This document shows positions 30,128 to 40,600 of a stretch of 64,000 bases of DNA, piece by piece (the stretch's first letter is position 1; each line of letters opens with the position of its first letter). Source of the DNA: Pseudomicrostroma phylloplanum (taxonomy: Eukaryota > Basidiomycota > Exobasidiomycetes > Microstromatales); assembly GCA_039545275.1 (NCBI GenBank), contig BCHS01000002.1, positions 1,612,001-1,676,000 on the forward strand. Reading direction: 5' to 3'. A program made the position numbers and the translations under genes. The notes under the pieces were generated by a model. The model searched no databases. It was not told where the DNA came from and was given only the letters and a program-made list of their open reading frames with translations.

Positions 30128-33100
30128 TTACCAGAAGCTGCAGAATCCAATGAATGCCCCTGCGAGATTCTCATTGTTGGTAGCCTCCTCGATCAGTCTG
30201 CTCATCTGCTCCGACACACTCAGCGGCTGAGGTCCGTAGTCCCTGCCGTTGAGCTTGTTTTGAATGCGCCTCACCACCTCCAGCGCCCTCTGGTTCCTCA
30301 CATCGCCCATCTGTCGCGCAGGCCCGCCCACGCCTTCGTGCTCGGTAGCGTCGGGGGCGCGCTGCTGCTCGTTCGCCTCGTCTGCCACGAGACGCCAGCT
30401 GATCAGAGGGTCGTGTACGAATGCCTCGAGCAGAGCGAGCACACTCTCCTTGTTGTCTCGCAGCACCCGCATGACATTCTCCGACGTCACCTTGAAGGCG
30501 CCCTTGACGCCTCCCACCTCCATTGCATTGACCAGCATCCTGGTCAGACGGAACGGCACCTTCTCGGGGAACTTGGGTCGTTGACGCGCTACCTCGAAGC
30601 AGTCACCAAAGTCGATGTGGATGATCTGACCACTAAGGCGATCCAAGAGCAGATTGCTCGGGTGACGATCACCCAGACCGAGGATGTAACCCGCCACGGA
30701 AGACGTCGCCAGTGAGCGCGTATAGTTGGTCCTCCTCTCCAGCCATGCCTCGGAGCTGTGAGACTTGAGCCAGAGGACCCTGTACAGGTCTTGGCCAGGC
30801 GTATTGTCCAAGGCATACTCGAAGACTTCTACCTTGTGCAGCAGTGGGATGTGATCATAGTCTGGCGCCATCTGCAGCATCAGACGATGCTCAATGTTGA
30901 GCAGGATCTTGTGCTGCTCTCGGTACTCCTTGATCAGGACGTGCAGTGTGTCTGTGTTCTCCACCCAGCCCAACATTCCCGTGTTGGGTGAGAGAGGAAT
31001 GACAGGGTATCGTCGGATGTCCAGACGCCTCTTGTAGCATTCCGAGTCTATCGACAGAAGAGTGTTGACAAGTCCGAACAGCTGCATGACACGCTCATCC
31101 TGTCGAAGATCTTCGTGACCCTTGAGTAGATACTGGTAGGTCCTGCCGTCGCTTCCCTTCATCTTCAGTCGACGTGGCCGCTGCTTCGACGAGATAGTCA
31201 GGACGGTCTGCTCGAATGTGCTGATGCGGACAATTGGCTGACCACTGTGGTAGGTACCTGGTACCGCCAGCTCAAGATTGCGCAATGCCAATAGCTTGGG
31301 CGAGACATATTGCAGGTCCAGCTGAACCGAATTCGTTGCGGGTAGCTGCTTTGCGATGCGCTTGAAGACGTGGTAGTAGAGATCCCAAGCCTGGTTCAAG
31401 TCGCCAATCTCTCCGTGCTGGCGGTAGCGACGACCGTACTCGCGGGCTTCTGCCAAGTCTCTTCCGTGCGTCTGAACAAAGGACGTCTCTCGCAATGTCT
31501 CAGGGCCCTTTTCAAGCGCTTCGTGAAGCGGCTCCAACGTGGCGAACATGCCATCGATATTATGTTCGGTGAAGTAGAGTCGCGAAGCCTCTTCCAGGCC
31601 CTCGTGCCACAGCTCATGCCATAGGATGGCCACTCGAATGAGCTCGTTGCTGACCAACAGCGCCTGTTCCACAAGGCGAGGGCTGTGCTCCCTGACATTG
31701 TTCATGATCGCCATGGCAGCCTGAATTCGCTGCAGACTCGGCGACTTGGCAGCAACGGTCAACGGGTACACGAGCGCCTGAGGATGAGCAGTGCCGACGT
31801 TGGAGAGCAGGTGGTGAATCAATCGACGGACTCGTGCCGAGGGCATGTTGATACGAGCAATGATCTGTGGGACCACCTCGAGCCATGTGTCGACAATGAC
31901 ACTGTTGAAGCCTTCAGACACCGCCTCGGCTACGTTCTCTTGGTACCCAAACTTGAACCAGAGGGTCAAGAGACGTAGTGTGTCTTGCAATGAGTTGCCA
32001 CTGGCGAGGGCGATGGATCTGAAGAAGCCTTGCACCGAAGGCACAATGCTGGCGGCGATCATCTGAGGAGTGATGTCGTTGCCCAAGCGTTCATGATGCG
32101 AGATCACGTCGAAGTTTGCCAGCGCCCAGGCGTGCCACGCTTTGTACCAGCTGCGATCCAGCTCAGTAGCGCGATGGTACGAGTTGATGACGTTGAGAGA
32201 ATCGTCGGTGACCCAGTCTTCGTTCAATGCGGCCTGCCATTCTCCCTGCTTGAAGTAGCACCTCGCAAGGAGTCGGGCATACTCGGCAAGCTTAGGCGAA
32301 GCTTGCCAATCTGGCTGGACCAAATTACCACGCTCATCGATGCCATGAAGCCCAAGATCCTCTGCCAGATTGACAGTGAAGTCACGCAGATAGTTCAGAC
32401 TTTCCAGCTTGGCGCCACTAGCCCACATGAACTTCAAGTGAGCGTAGATGACTTGCGGCGGCGCTTTTGGTCCGCCTGCTGCATTCGAGGGAGAGTGCGT
32501 ATCCATATGACTGCCGTTCGTAGCCGAGTCCGGACCCAACAGCGAGTTCAGAGTCTTCTCTGCAAGAACCATGCGGCCCGACTTTCTGCAAAGGTTCGCA
32601 AACTTGATCCAGGTCTCCGTGTCATCAGCTGGTGTGAGAACGATTGAACGAACCGACAGGATCCTCTGCCACACCTCGACATCTGGTTGACAGCCTTTCA
32701 ACCTCTTCATCCAGGTCGACCGCATCGTTGCCTGCCTGTCGGGCTGCTCGCGGTAGTCGAGCTTGTAGATGAGAGCCTCTTCTAGCTCAGACAGCATTTG
32801 CGTCCTCACCAGGAGTCCATATGCTCGCGTGTAGCTCTCATTGATGAGAGCAGTCAATTCTTGGTCGAGCGAGTCTCGAGCACGAGTGATGTGCTTGTTA
32901 GCCTGCTGACGCTGTGACCGGTGCACGTGCAGAATAGCGCGGTAGAAGGATCGCTCCGATGAGTCAGACCTCATCGAGGCAATGAACTCCTCCATTGCGT
33001 CCCATTGACCCAGTGCCCATGCTGCAGCACATGCCAAGGGAGCCATTTGAGTCCTCTCTGAACTCGATGCTATGACCCATTTGTCCTGGACCAATGTAGA

Positions 33101-36100
33101 GAGATGTTCCCACTCGGCAAGGGCGTGGAGACACCGCATCCTGCCGAACGTTGACTCGAGTGGTTCAGAGCCCGTTGCGGCTGCCTTGCGATCATAGGCA
33201 ACCAGGGCGTCCTCCCATCGGCCCAGCTTCTCAAACCATTCTTCATGGTGCACGATGTCCAGCTGTTCCCTTGCATATGTCAGAGTTCCAAAGGCAGCGT
33301 CCTGATTGCCGAGCCGACTGTTGATGTCGATGAGATTCTCCACAATATCGGCCGAAGGACCTGAAAGGAACATCGACTCATAGTAGTGCAGAGACTTCGC
33401 ATAGGAGTGGAACTTGAAGGCTTTTTGACCGAGGAGGCGGATGTCAACCGGCAGAGCTTTGTCGTCGTGCTCCATGAATTCAGCGAGATTGAGGAGTCGC
33501 ATGACCACTTCGTCCGGCACCTCCGGAGCGTCAAAGGCAGTTTCGATGGCGCGAACCAGATCGTCTTGATAGTGAGAGAACAGCTCCGGCCAACACGAGA
33601 CGAATGCTGTGTTCATCAAGTTGTAAGCGAGAGGGTGGTAGACGTCGGCCAAGCTGCGACAAGCGCGCAGAGCGTGCGAAGGGGACTCTCGCATGAATTC
33701 TACGGCCATTCGTCGCAACCACTCCCGCCAGTCATCGGCGGTTGAGATCTTGGACGTGTCCCACGCTTGCCTGAGATGCAATTGGTTCACGCTCATCTTG
33801 GTGGCCTCAGCCAATGGAGCATCATCTGTCTTGTCTTCCAAGGCCCCATCTATTGGTCCAAGCTCTGGCGGGAACTTCTCCCCGTCAAGAAGCTTCCTCA
33901 CCAGAGTGTCGTACTTGGCGTGAGGGATACGGTTCTGAGCAACAACCTTGTTGACGACGGGTACAAAGATGGCGTACGAGGGACCCAGCTGATAGATCAG
34001 TGCTGCAAGAGTGTCCAGTGCAGCAACTCTCAATTCGCTGTTGTTGCCCTTGAGAATACGAACAAGTGGGTGGATGACTCTCGAAGCGTGATCACAGAAA
34101 TTCACTTTGCGAGTGAGCTGTGCCACTGTTGTGATGGCAGTCCTGCGGAGCTGGAGCGACGCATCAGGTCGCTCAAAGAGCTCGACTACAGGCGGTAGAA
34201 TCAGATGAAGATATTCCTCGATGCTGGATCCGAACACCGTGAAGGCATGCAGTATCCTCATCAGCGTCGGCTGTTGGCGTTTCTGATTGAGCTCGCCCTG
34301 GAATGTCTGAAGCATGTTCGGGAGCAAGATCGGAAGGTAGCTCTTGAATTCTCCTTCAAGGGCTTTTGCGACTGCCTCTACGACTGAAACGATGGTGAGC
34401 TGGATGATGTGGGTATTCGAAGCAGAAGACCAATGCTCACGCACGAGACCGAAGATCTCGTTCAAGTAGTTGCGGGCGTGCTGTTTGATGATACTGATCA
34501 GGATGCCCAGCTGTTGCCAGTAAAACTCGGCCAGACTAGTGGTGCAATTCCTGATGACATCCAGGAAGGCAGGAATGATTTGCGGCAGGAAGGGAACACA
34601 CTTCATTCCCTGGGTCTTGAACATGTACATGATCGCCTCGATGACGGCATGATGATGCACAGGCAGTGTCAAGTCTTTGAGAATGGCAAGGAGTGCTTCG
34701 ATAGTGACCGATTGATAGAATTCGTCAGATGACGTGCCCATGGTCATCGCCATCTCTAGAAGATCTGTCGGAAGTGAATCCTTGTTGGTCGCTTCTCCGG
34801 TGACAATTGCTCCGCCGCCTTGCGTAGTCGTCGCAGTCCCGTCGTCAACATGCTTTTCGAGCACTTTGTATCGATAAGGATCAAGAGCACCCAAAATGCC
34901 CATCACGCGAATGGACTCGCGTCGTACAGCCGGAGAGTTCTCGGTCCTCAGGATCTTGACAATTGTGGCGAGCAGATTGCGATACTTGAGGTATGGCTCG
35001 ACGACATGACCAGTATTGGACGCGACCAGACCAAGTGTTCTAAGGGCGGCATCTCTTTTCATGGTCGATGCTTGAGCGGCAGAATGGCCAGCAAGCTGCT
35101 CGATGGCTAATTTCACCAGCTGTTCAACGTGAGGCACCAAGTCTTCTCCACCGACCTTGGCGAGCTCTCCAAGGCATTCCATGACGCGCGCTGCTGCCCC
35201 CGGACTCGGGTCGTTGGCACGAGGAAGTAGAATCTCCAGCATCGGCAAAGCATACGACTTAACAAGGCGTGATGAAGCTCTGAATACCTCGGTCAGAAGC
35301 TTAGCAGCATCTTCCTTGTTGCGGCTGACAGTGGAATACTCTAGCTCTGTGAGTAGCTGAATGAGAGCCTTTCGTAGAGAAGGCATGACGTAGGCAGGGT
35401 TGTGCTTGGCCAGTCTTCCGATGATGATGATGGCAATCTCTCGTACAGCAAAACTCTCGTCATTAAGTGCTACGAAGAGAGAACGGACGTATTCTGACTG
35501 GGCCAGATGCCGATCGAAGCGCTCGTCTAAGGCGGACAAGACGGTCTTGCGTAAGTCTGCGTTGGGATCCGCGATTCCGACTGTCATGAGCTTGTCGAGG
35601 ACATCATTTACTACCTCGATGGCATGCATGCTCGTCTGATAGCAGATAGGATCATGACTGAAGAGACGTGCACATGTTACAGCGGCAGCCTTTCGGATCT
35701 CAGAGTTATCGTCTTCGAGGTAAGGGAGGGTGCAATTCCTTGCAAATTCATTCAAGATGTGACCACTAAAGTCAAAAGCTCCAAGAGTCTCCAGCGCCAC
35801 GGTGATCGTCCCCATATTTGACGTGGGGACAGTAATCTCCGCATTGTTGCGTATGAAAGGATTGGGTGCTCCCAGCGCTCGGTAAGGCTGACCGATCAGG
35901 GTCATAGAGAGCATGTCTAGCAGGCGGTCTTGCACGATCCGCAACAGTGGAGGGATGGCTCTCACGAGCCGCTCCAGTGCGGTCACCAGAGCTTCGCTCA
36001 GCCCGCATGCAAACATGAGGTCGAGCAACTCGTGCATGTACTTGGTAAGGTGAGGACCAACAGCTGCAGCCAAGTGTCCGATGCAGAAAAAGACCGGAGC

Positions 36101-37315
36101 CTCAGGGACAGTAGAAGCGTTTCTTTGCTTGTTGTTATTGCGGCTCTGGAGGGCATCCTTGACACAGGCCAGAACAGAATCAATGTATTGCTTCATCCTG
36201 GTTCCCATTGCCGCTGAGACTAGTCCGATGGTCTCGAAGATCTGAGTGGTAGATTCTTTGGTCGCCCTGTCCCTGTCTTTCCTGAGCTGATCAGTTAGCA
36301 TGATCATGACACTGTAAAGGTATGTGTCGCCGAAGAATTGAGGATCGTAATTGGCTAGGACTGGTATCAAACTCGTCACTGTTCGCTTGATCAGAGGATC
36401 TTTGTTAATGTGAAGTCGCAATATGAGCTCGCAGACCCTGTGGAAGCGTGTCTTCATGAAGCTCCTCGAGTGTTGCAGGAGCTCTTGTACGGCCATCATG
36501 CTACCGTGGGCGACCTCGAGGGCGGGCATCTTGAGCCCCTTTTCTGCTTCTTCGTCGATCGACTCGCAAAGCTGCGTGCCCATTTGCTTTTCTCTGGCAG
36601 CGATAATCTGTAGACAGGCTCCCAGAGCTTCTGCGCCCCCTTCTCTGACCATCAAGCGTGTGTCTCTCAGCGCTACCCAGATGCGCTCTAGCACCCGCGG
36701 GACGTAGACGTGAAAGAGGTGGGGAACGTTACGAGCCATCTCGCGGATGATGAGCACAGCTGCATATCTCCCAGACTCATTGCGATCGCCGGCCTGTAAG
36801 AAGTCTAGGGCTCTGAGGACTTCGAACTCGATAAACTGGTCTCCGAGAGAATGTCCTCCGATCTTCGAGACTCTCCCCAAGGCCTTCGATGCGGCTATCA
36901 TTACTTGGGGGTCGTTGCATGGCAGGTTGGGTTTCAGATACTGGTAGAATCGGTACAATCTTGCGGAATTGTCCTCGCTCTCTAAATCTATAAGAGACTC
37001 GATGGCAATGATTCCTCCGAGCTTCTCGTGAGCATTGGGGCTATGCGTGAGCTCGAAGATCCGACGGTTGAGGTCGTTGTTGAAGACATTGAGCGAATCG
37101 CCTTGCAGGCCCGGCGCTGCAAGAGTGACATAGTGGCCTAGCTCCCTGCCGGCAGAGATTCTGGTGAGTTCATCTTTTGACTTGAGATTACTGAAGATGC
37201 GTGTGAGAGCTTCAGCAGATACGCCCACGGTATTTGTCGTTGCAGATGAGGAGGAAGAAGCAACGGCAAGACCATTTGAGGCGTGGGGATGGACGATCAC
37301 GCCCTGTGGGGCCAT
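30128..37315 (-). CDS. TOR: TOR serine/threonine kinase (PIKK family)
   Basis: One uninterrupted ORF of 2395 residues, the full length expected for TOR. Residues about 30-1150 are HEAT repeats. The FAT domain follows to about 1880. The FRB domain starts near 1890 (LWHELWHEGLEEASRLYF; QAWDLYYHVF). The PI3K-type kinase domain has the activation-region KGHEDLRQDERVMQLF, catalytic loop LGLGDRHPSN near 2215 and DFG near 2236. The protein ends with the FATC motif GAFIGFCSFW. TOR is the catalytic subunit of TORC1 and TORC2, controlling growth by nutrients at the vacuole and plasma membrane. The FRB serine (about 1911) and tryptophan (about 1977), whose mutation causes rapamycin resistance in other species, are both present, so drug sensitivity is predicted. 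No second TOR lies in the window. It is divergent from the LENG1-FAN1 ORF over 348 bp. Confidence 0.97.
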   Translation of the reverse strand: MAPQGVIVHPHASNGLAVASSSSSATTNTVGVSAEALTRIFSNLKSKDELTRISAGRELGHYVTLAAPGLQGDSLNVFNNDLNRRIFELTHSPNAHEKLGGIIAIESLIDLESEDNSARLYRFYQYLKPNLPCNDPQVMIAASKALGRVSKIGGHSLGDQFIEFEVLRALDFLQAGDRNESGRYAAVLIIREMARNVPHLFHVYVPRVLERIWVALRDTRLMVREGGAEALGACLQIIAAREKQMGTQLCESIDEEAEKGLKMPALEVAHGSMMAVQELLQHSRSFMKTRFHRVCELILRLHINKDPLIKRTVTSLIPVLANYDPQFFGDTYLYSVMIMLTDQLRKDRDRATKESTTQIFETIGLVSAAMGTRMKQYIDSVLACVKDALQSRNNNKQRNASTVPEAPVFFCIGHLAAAVGPHLTKYMHELLDLMFACGLSEALVTALERLVRAIPPLLRIVQDRLLDMLSMTLIGQPYRALGAPNPFIRNNAEITVPTSNMGTITVALETLGAFDFSGHILNEFARNCTLPYLEDDNSEIRKAAAVTCARLFSHDPICYQTSMHAIEVVNDVLDKLMTVGIADPNADLRKTVLSALDERFDRHLAQSEYVRSLFVALNDESFAVREIAIIIIGRLAKHNPAYVMPSLRKALIQLLTELEYSTVSRNKEDAAKLLTEVFRASSRLVKSYALPMLEILLPRANDPSPGAAARVMECLGELAKVGGEDLVPHVEQLVKLAIEQLAGHSAAQASTMKRDAALRTLGLVASNTGHVVEPYLKYRNLLATIVKILRTENSPAVRRESIRVMGILGALDPYRYKVLEKHVDDGTATTTQGGGAIVTGEATNKDSLPTDLLEMAMTMGTSSDEFYQSVTIEALLAILKDLTLPVHHHAVIEAIMYMFKTQGMKCVPFLPQIIPAFLDVIRNCTTSLAEFYWQQLGILISIIKQHARNYLNEIFGLVREHWSSASNTHIIQLTIVSVVEAVAKALEGEFKSYLPILLPNMLQTFQGELNQKRQQPTLMRILHAFTVFGSSIEEYLHLILPPVVELFERPDASLQLRRTAITTVAQLTRKVNFCDHASRVIHPLVRILKGNNSELRVAALDTLAALIYQLGPSYAIFVPVVNKVVAQNRIPHAKYDTLVRKLLDGEKFPPELGPIDGALEDKTDDAPLAEATKMSVNQLHLRQAWDTSKISTADDWREWLRRMAVEFMRESPSHALRACRSLADVYHPLAYNLMNTAFVSCWPELFSHYQDDLVRAIETAFDAPEVPDEVVMRLLNLAEFMEHDDKALPVDIRLLGQKAFKFHSYAKSLHYYESMFLSGPSADIVENLIDINSRLGNQDAAFGTLTYAREQLDIVHHEEWFEKLGRWEDALVAYDRKAAATGSEPLESTFGRMRCLHALAEWEHLSTLVQDKWVIASSSERTQMAPLACAAAWALGQWDAMEEFIASMRSDSSERSFYRAILHVHRSQRQQANKHITRARDSLDQELTALINESYTRAYGLLVRTQMLSELEEALIYKLDYREQPDRQATMRSTWMKRLKGCQPDVEVWQRILSVRSIVLTPADDTETWIKFANLCRKSGRMVLAEKTLNSLLGPDSATNGSHMDTHSPSNAAGGPKAPPQVIYAHLKFMWASGAKLESLNYLRDFTVNLAEDLGLHGIDERGNLVQPDWQASPKLAEYARLLARCYFKQGEWQAALNEDWVTDDSLNVINSYHRATELDRSWYKAWHAWALANFDVISHHERLGNDITPQMIAASIVPSVQGFFRSIALASGNSLQDTLRLLTLWFKFGYQENVAEAVSEGFNSVIVDTWLEVVPQIIARINMPSARVRRLIHHLLSNVGTAHPQALVYPLTVAAKSPSLQRIQAAMAIMNNVREHSPRLVEQALLVSNELIRVAILWHELWHEGLEEASRLYFTEHNIDGMFATLEPLHEALEKGPETLRETSFVQTHGRDLAEAREYGRRYRQHGEIGDLNQAWDLYYHVFKRIAKQLPATNSVQLDLQYVSPKLLALRNLELAVPGTYHSGQPIVRISTFEQTVLTISSKQRPRRLKMKGSDGRTYQYLLKGHEDLRQDERVMQLFGLVNTLLSIDSECYKRRLDIRRYPVIPLSPNTGMLGWVENTDTLHVLIKEYREQHKILLNIEHRLMLQMAPDYDHIPLLHKVEVFEYALDNTPGQDLYRVLWLKSHSSEAWLERRTNYTRSLATSSVAGYILGLGDRHPSNLLLDRLSGQIIHIDFGDCFEVARQRPKFPEKVPFRLTRMLVNAMEVGGVKGAFKVTSENVMRVLRDNKESVLALLEAFVHDPLISWRLVADEANEQQRAPDATEHEGVGGPARQMGDVRNQRALEVVRRIQNKLNGRDYGPQPLSVSEQMSRLIEEATNNENLAGAFIGFCSFW

Positions 37316-37663
37316 CGCGGGCGAGCCACAGTGTATATCGCAGCCCGACAGCTACAACAGAGAGCTGGCTTCGTTGGTGTGAATCAACCGAACAGCCTCT
37401 GTCGCAGGATGGTATGGGTACGGGTCGTGTGGTGTTGCGATGGAGGTGCTGCTTTGGTGAACGATGGACGATGGTCGGATCGGATCACGCCCTCGTCCCG
37501 AGCTCAGGCCGCCGCCCCGCTTCGTCTCGCGCGCGTGCAGGGCAGACGACGTCCCGCCACTCTTGGCCTTCCCGCGGTCAGACCAACACCTTTCCGGACT
37601 GGCTGCTTCTGATCTACCATCACCAGAGAGGGCTGCCAATGGCAAGGCAGCTGCTCACCCACG
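37316..37663. promoter_or_regulatory. 348-bp bidirectional promoter region (TOR and LENG1-FAN1)
   Basis: Divergent starts at 37315 and 37664 share this gap. I see no TATA box, which fits housekeeping genes. A specific regulatory site cannot be named. Confidence 0.4.
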
Positions 37664-40600
37664 ATGCCTCTCAACATCGCCCATCATAAGTCGTATCACC
37701 CTTACAACAGGGACAACATCGAGAGGGTGCGCAAGGATGAGGATGAACTCAGACGCAAGGACGAAGCTCGCGAGCAGCAGAGGCAAGCCGCTGAGTCAGA
37801 AGCCAGGCTAGAGATGCTTAGGAATGCAAAGGGGAAGGGTCCAGCAGTCGAGGAAAGGAGCGATACAGTACCTGAGCAAATCAGAGCTAGCAGTAGCAGT
37901 CGTGTAGGCAACAGTCCGCCGCCGCCACATGGAGAGTCTAGCAAGACTGGTAGCAGGTCAGCAGGTCACATCAATTTCTGGGCAGACCTGGAGGGCAGAA
38001 ATTCTCACAGGTCTGAGACACGAGGTCGAAAGCGTCCTTCAGATGAGACGTCTAGAGGCGATGCGGCTGCAAGCCAGGCCGCCGAGCGTGCAAAGCTGGA
38101 GGAACAGATGACCGTGTATCTCAATGGCTTGGAGAAGGAAGGAAAGCCTTGGTACAGCGACCCTCAGCTGCGCGGGCCCAAGGAACGGCGGAAAACGCAA
38201 GACGAGACACTGGAAGCCGCTTACAAGGACTCAGCGTTGAAGTCGACTTACGATCCCTTGAAAGCAATGTCAGGTTTCCTAGCTCAGCGAGAGCAAGCCG
38301 TTCGACAGAGGCGTCTTGAAGATGAGAGAAGGAGAGCAGCTGAGCCAGGGCAACAAAGGCAAGGCGAGCATGTTGCTGACGATGCCTCACATGCTGGACC
38401 GAGTTCGTATCGTCACTACGCTAGCGAATCCTGGGGCTCTACTGCGCCGGATGAGACCGAAGCTGAGAGAGAAGTACGGTTGCGGCGGATACTTCGACAG
38501 AGACGAGATGAAGAGGATTTTCAAGAGCGCCCAGACGGAGCGGATCTGGGCGAAAGCGATCACGCTCTCCCGACAACAGGAGGAGAAGGTCTGATGAACG
38601 ACAGTACGATAGAGCGCGGAGGTCCAACGACGACCATGGCGGACGTCAAGGTAGAGACTCGTCTGCAGGGAAACAGCGTAATGGACACGATCGAGCATCC
38701 GAAGCAGCAGATAGCAGAAGAAGCTCCCAGCGAGATAGGGGCAGCGAACAACGCTCCGGAGGCCATCGATCTTCGAAAAGCCGGAACGATAGGTCTCCGA
38801 ACGCAGGATCAGCTGGCGAAGCCGCCCGTGCAACCTCCTCCGATACGGGCGGGCATAGAAGTCGATCCGGTCGAGATAGCAGCCGCAAGTACTGAGCAAA
38901 GCGGGGTAGAAGAGGTCACTGAGACTGCCAAGAGCCCCGCGGTAGCAAGAGAGTCCATGTACCCTGTCCTCCTGGGTGAGATGATTGCCACAGTCCTATC
39001 GACTGAAGAGTATCTCTTCTCAGAGGACGAGGTGAGAGTACTTCGCTGCTACCCGACCTTGTCGTATGAAGCTCGATACCTCTTCTCGAGGCTGATTCAG
39101 CGCAAAGACAGTTGGTTGCGCTTTGAATCGCTTAGAACATCGTATCAGTCGGAGGTCCTCGACATGGAAGGAGCCGTAGAAGCACTTACAGGTGCAGCAC
39201 GGCCACGCTTCTTGATCACTCATGCTGAAGCCGGTGACGATGGTCAAGAAGCAATGCTCAGTCTGCTCACACTGGATGAACTGAAGACACTCGCAAAGCG
39301 TTGCAACACTGCGAAGCCCGGTACAACGAAGGCGAGCCATATCGCCGCTCTGCTGAAAACGCGCACTCAGGGAACACTATCATCGGCGTTCTTTCCTGTC
39401 AGTCCCAGCAAGCGCAGGGCAGCAGCTGCCCATCAATCTCCCGCCAAGTCCAGCGGATCAGCCGCACCCAAGCAGCTTGCGCTCAATTTCACATCAAACG
39501 GCAAAAAGGCGTCGCAATCTGTCAAATTAGCTGCAGAAGTCACCAAGCTCTTAGGCCTGCTTGTGAAAGTTCACTCCTCCACTCGCAGCCTCATCGATCG
39601 TGTGGCGCTGGTCTTCTACCGCGGGGCGATGCTCGGAGCCACTGCTCTGACTACTGCTGTCCTGTCTCGCTCTCGTAGGCGCAATTATCCTCGCTACGAG
39701 ACGCAGCGCTCGCCCCGCGTCTTTCCCAGTCGTGAGCATCTTCTCGCCTTCGAAGAGGCCGTCGCCGTCGAAGCCAAGATGGAAGAGCTGCTGCAGTGGG
39801 GTGATGGAAGCGAAGCTACCTTTGCAAGAGCCCTTGCCTACTTTGAGGCTATTTGGCCTATTTGGCAGGCAACGGTGACTGCCTTTGATAAGGAGCACCC
39901 TGACGGCCCGGACAGGATGGCGTACCATCGCATGCGGTTCCATGCTGGATGGCCACAGACCCGAGTCGTCTACAAGGGTACCGTCATACTGGCACGCTTC
40001 AAGCTTCACAAGCGAGAGGAAGAGGTGCTGCGAGCTCTTCTTGCGCAGAGACACTTCCGGAGAGGTAAGAGAGGGGAATGGTACGACCGACTAGCTCTCG
40101 TCACAGCGATGTACTCGTACCCTGAGAACAAGAACAAGGGCAAGTCAGAAGCCCTCAAAATCGCTGTGCAGGGTATCGAGGACCCAGACACCCACTTGAT
40201 CTATCACGACCAGCTCCAGAAACGGATCTGTCGGCTGGAGAATCAGCTGCCGATTCCCAAGTCACAGAAGCATGACTTCTCTTACGCGAAGCTCAAGCAG
40301 TGCTCTGAGAAGACGTACTACGGTGTCCGCCTCGACTCCATGGACGATGGGATGCAGTCGAGACAGAGGCTTCTCGCGCCTCTGAACAACATGGTCGCTA
40401 CCAAGCCTGACTCGCCAGTAGAATCCCCAGAGGGCTCTCGCTTTGTGCAGAGAGCGCCGATGAGGAAGATAGTCAAAGTCGAGAGACAGACATCGCCCAC
40501 GAAGCTAGGCAGTGCTTTTATGAAGCGCAGCGCCTCATCGTCATCGGATCTGTCCCTCGATGTCGCTATGCGAAACGACGAGAGCCGCCGCAAGATGGCA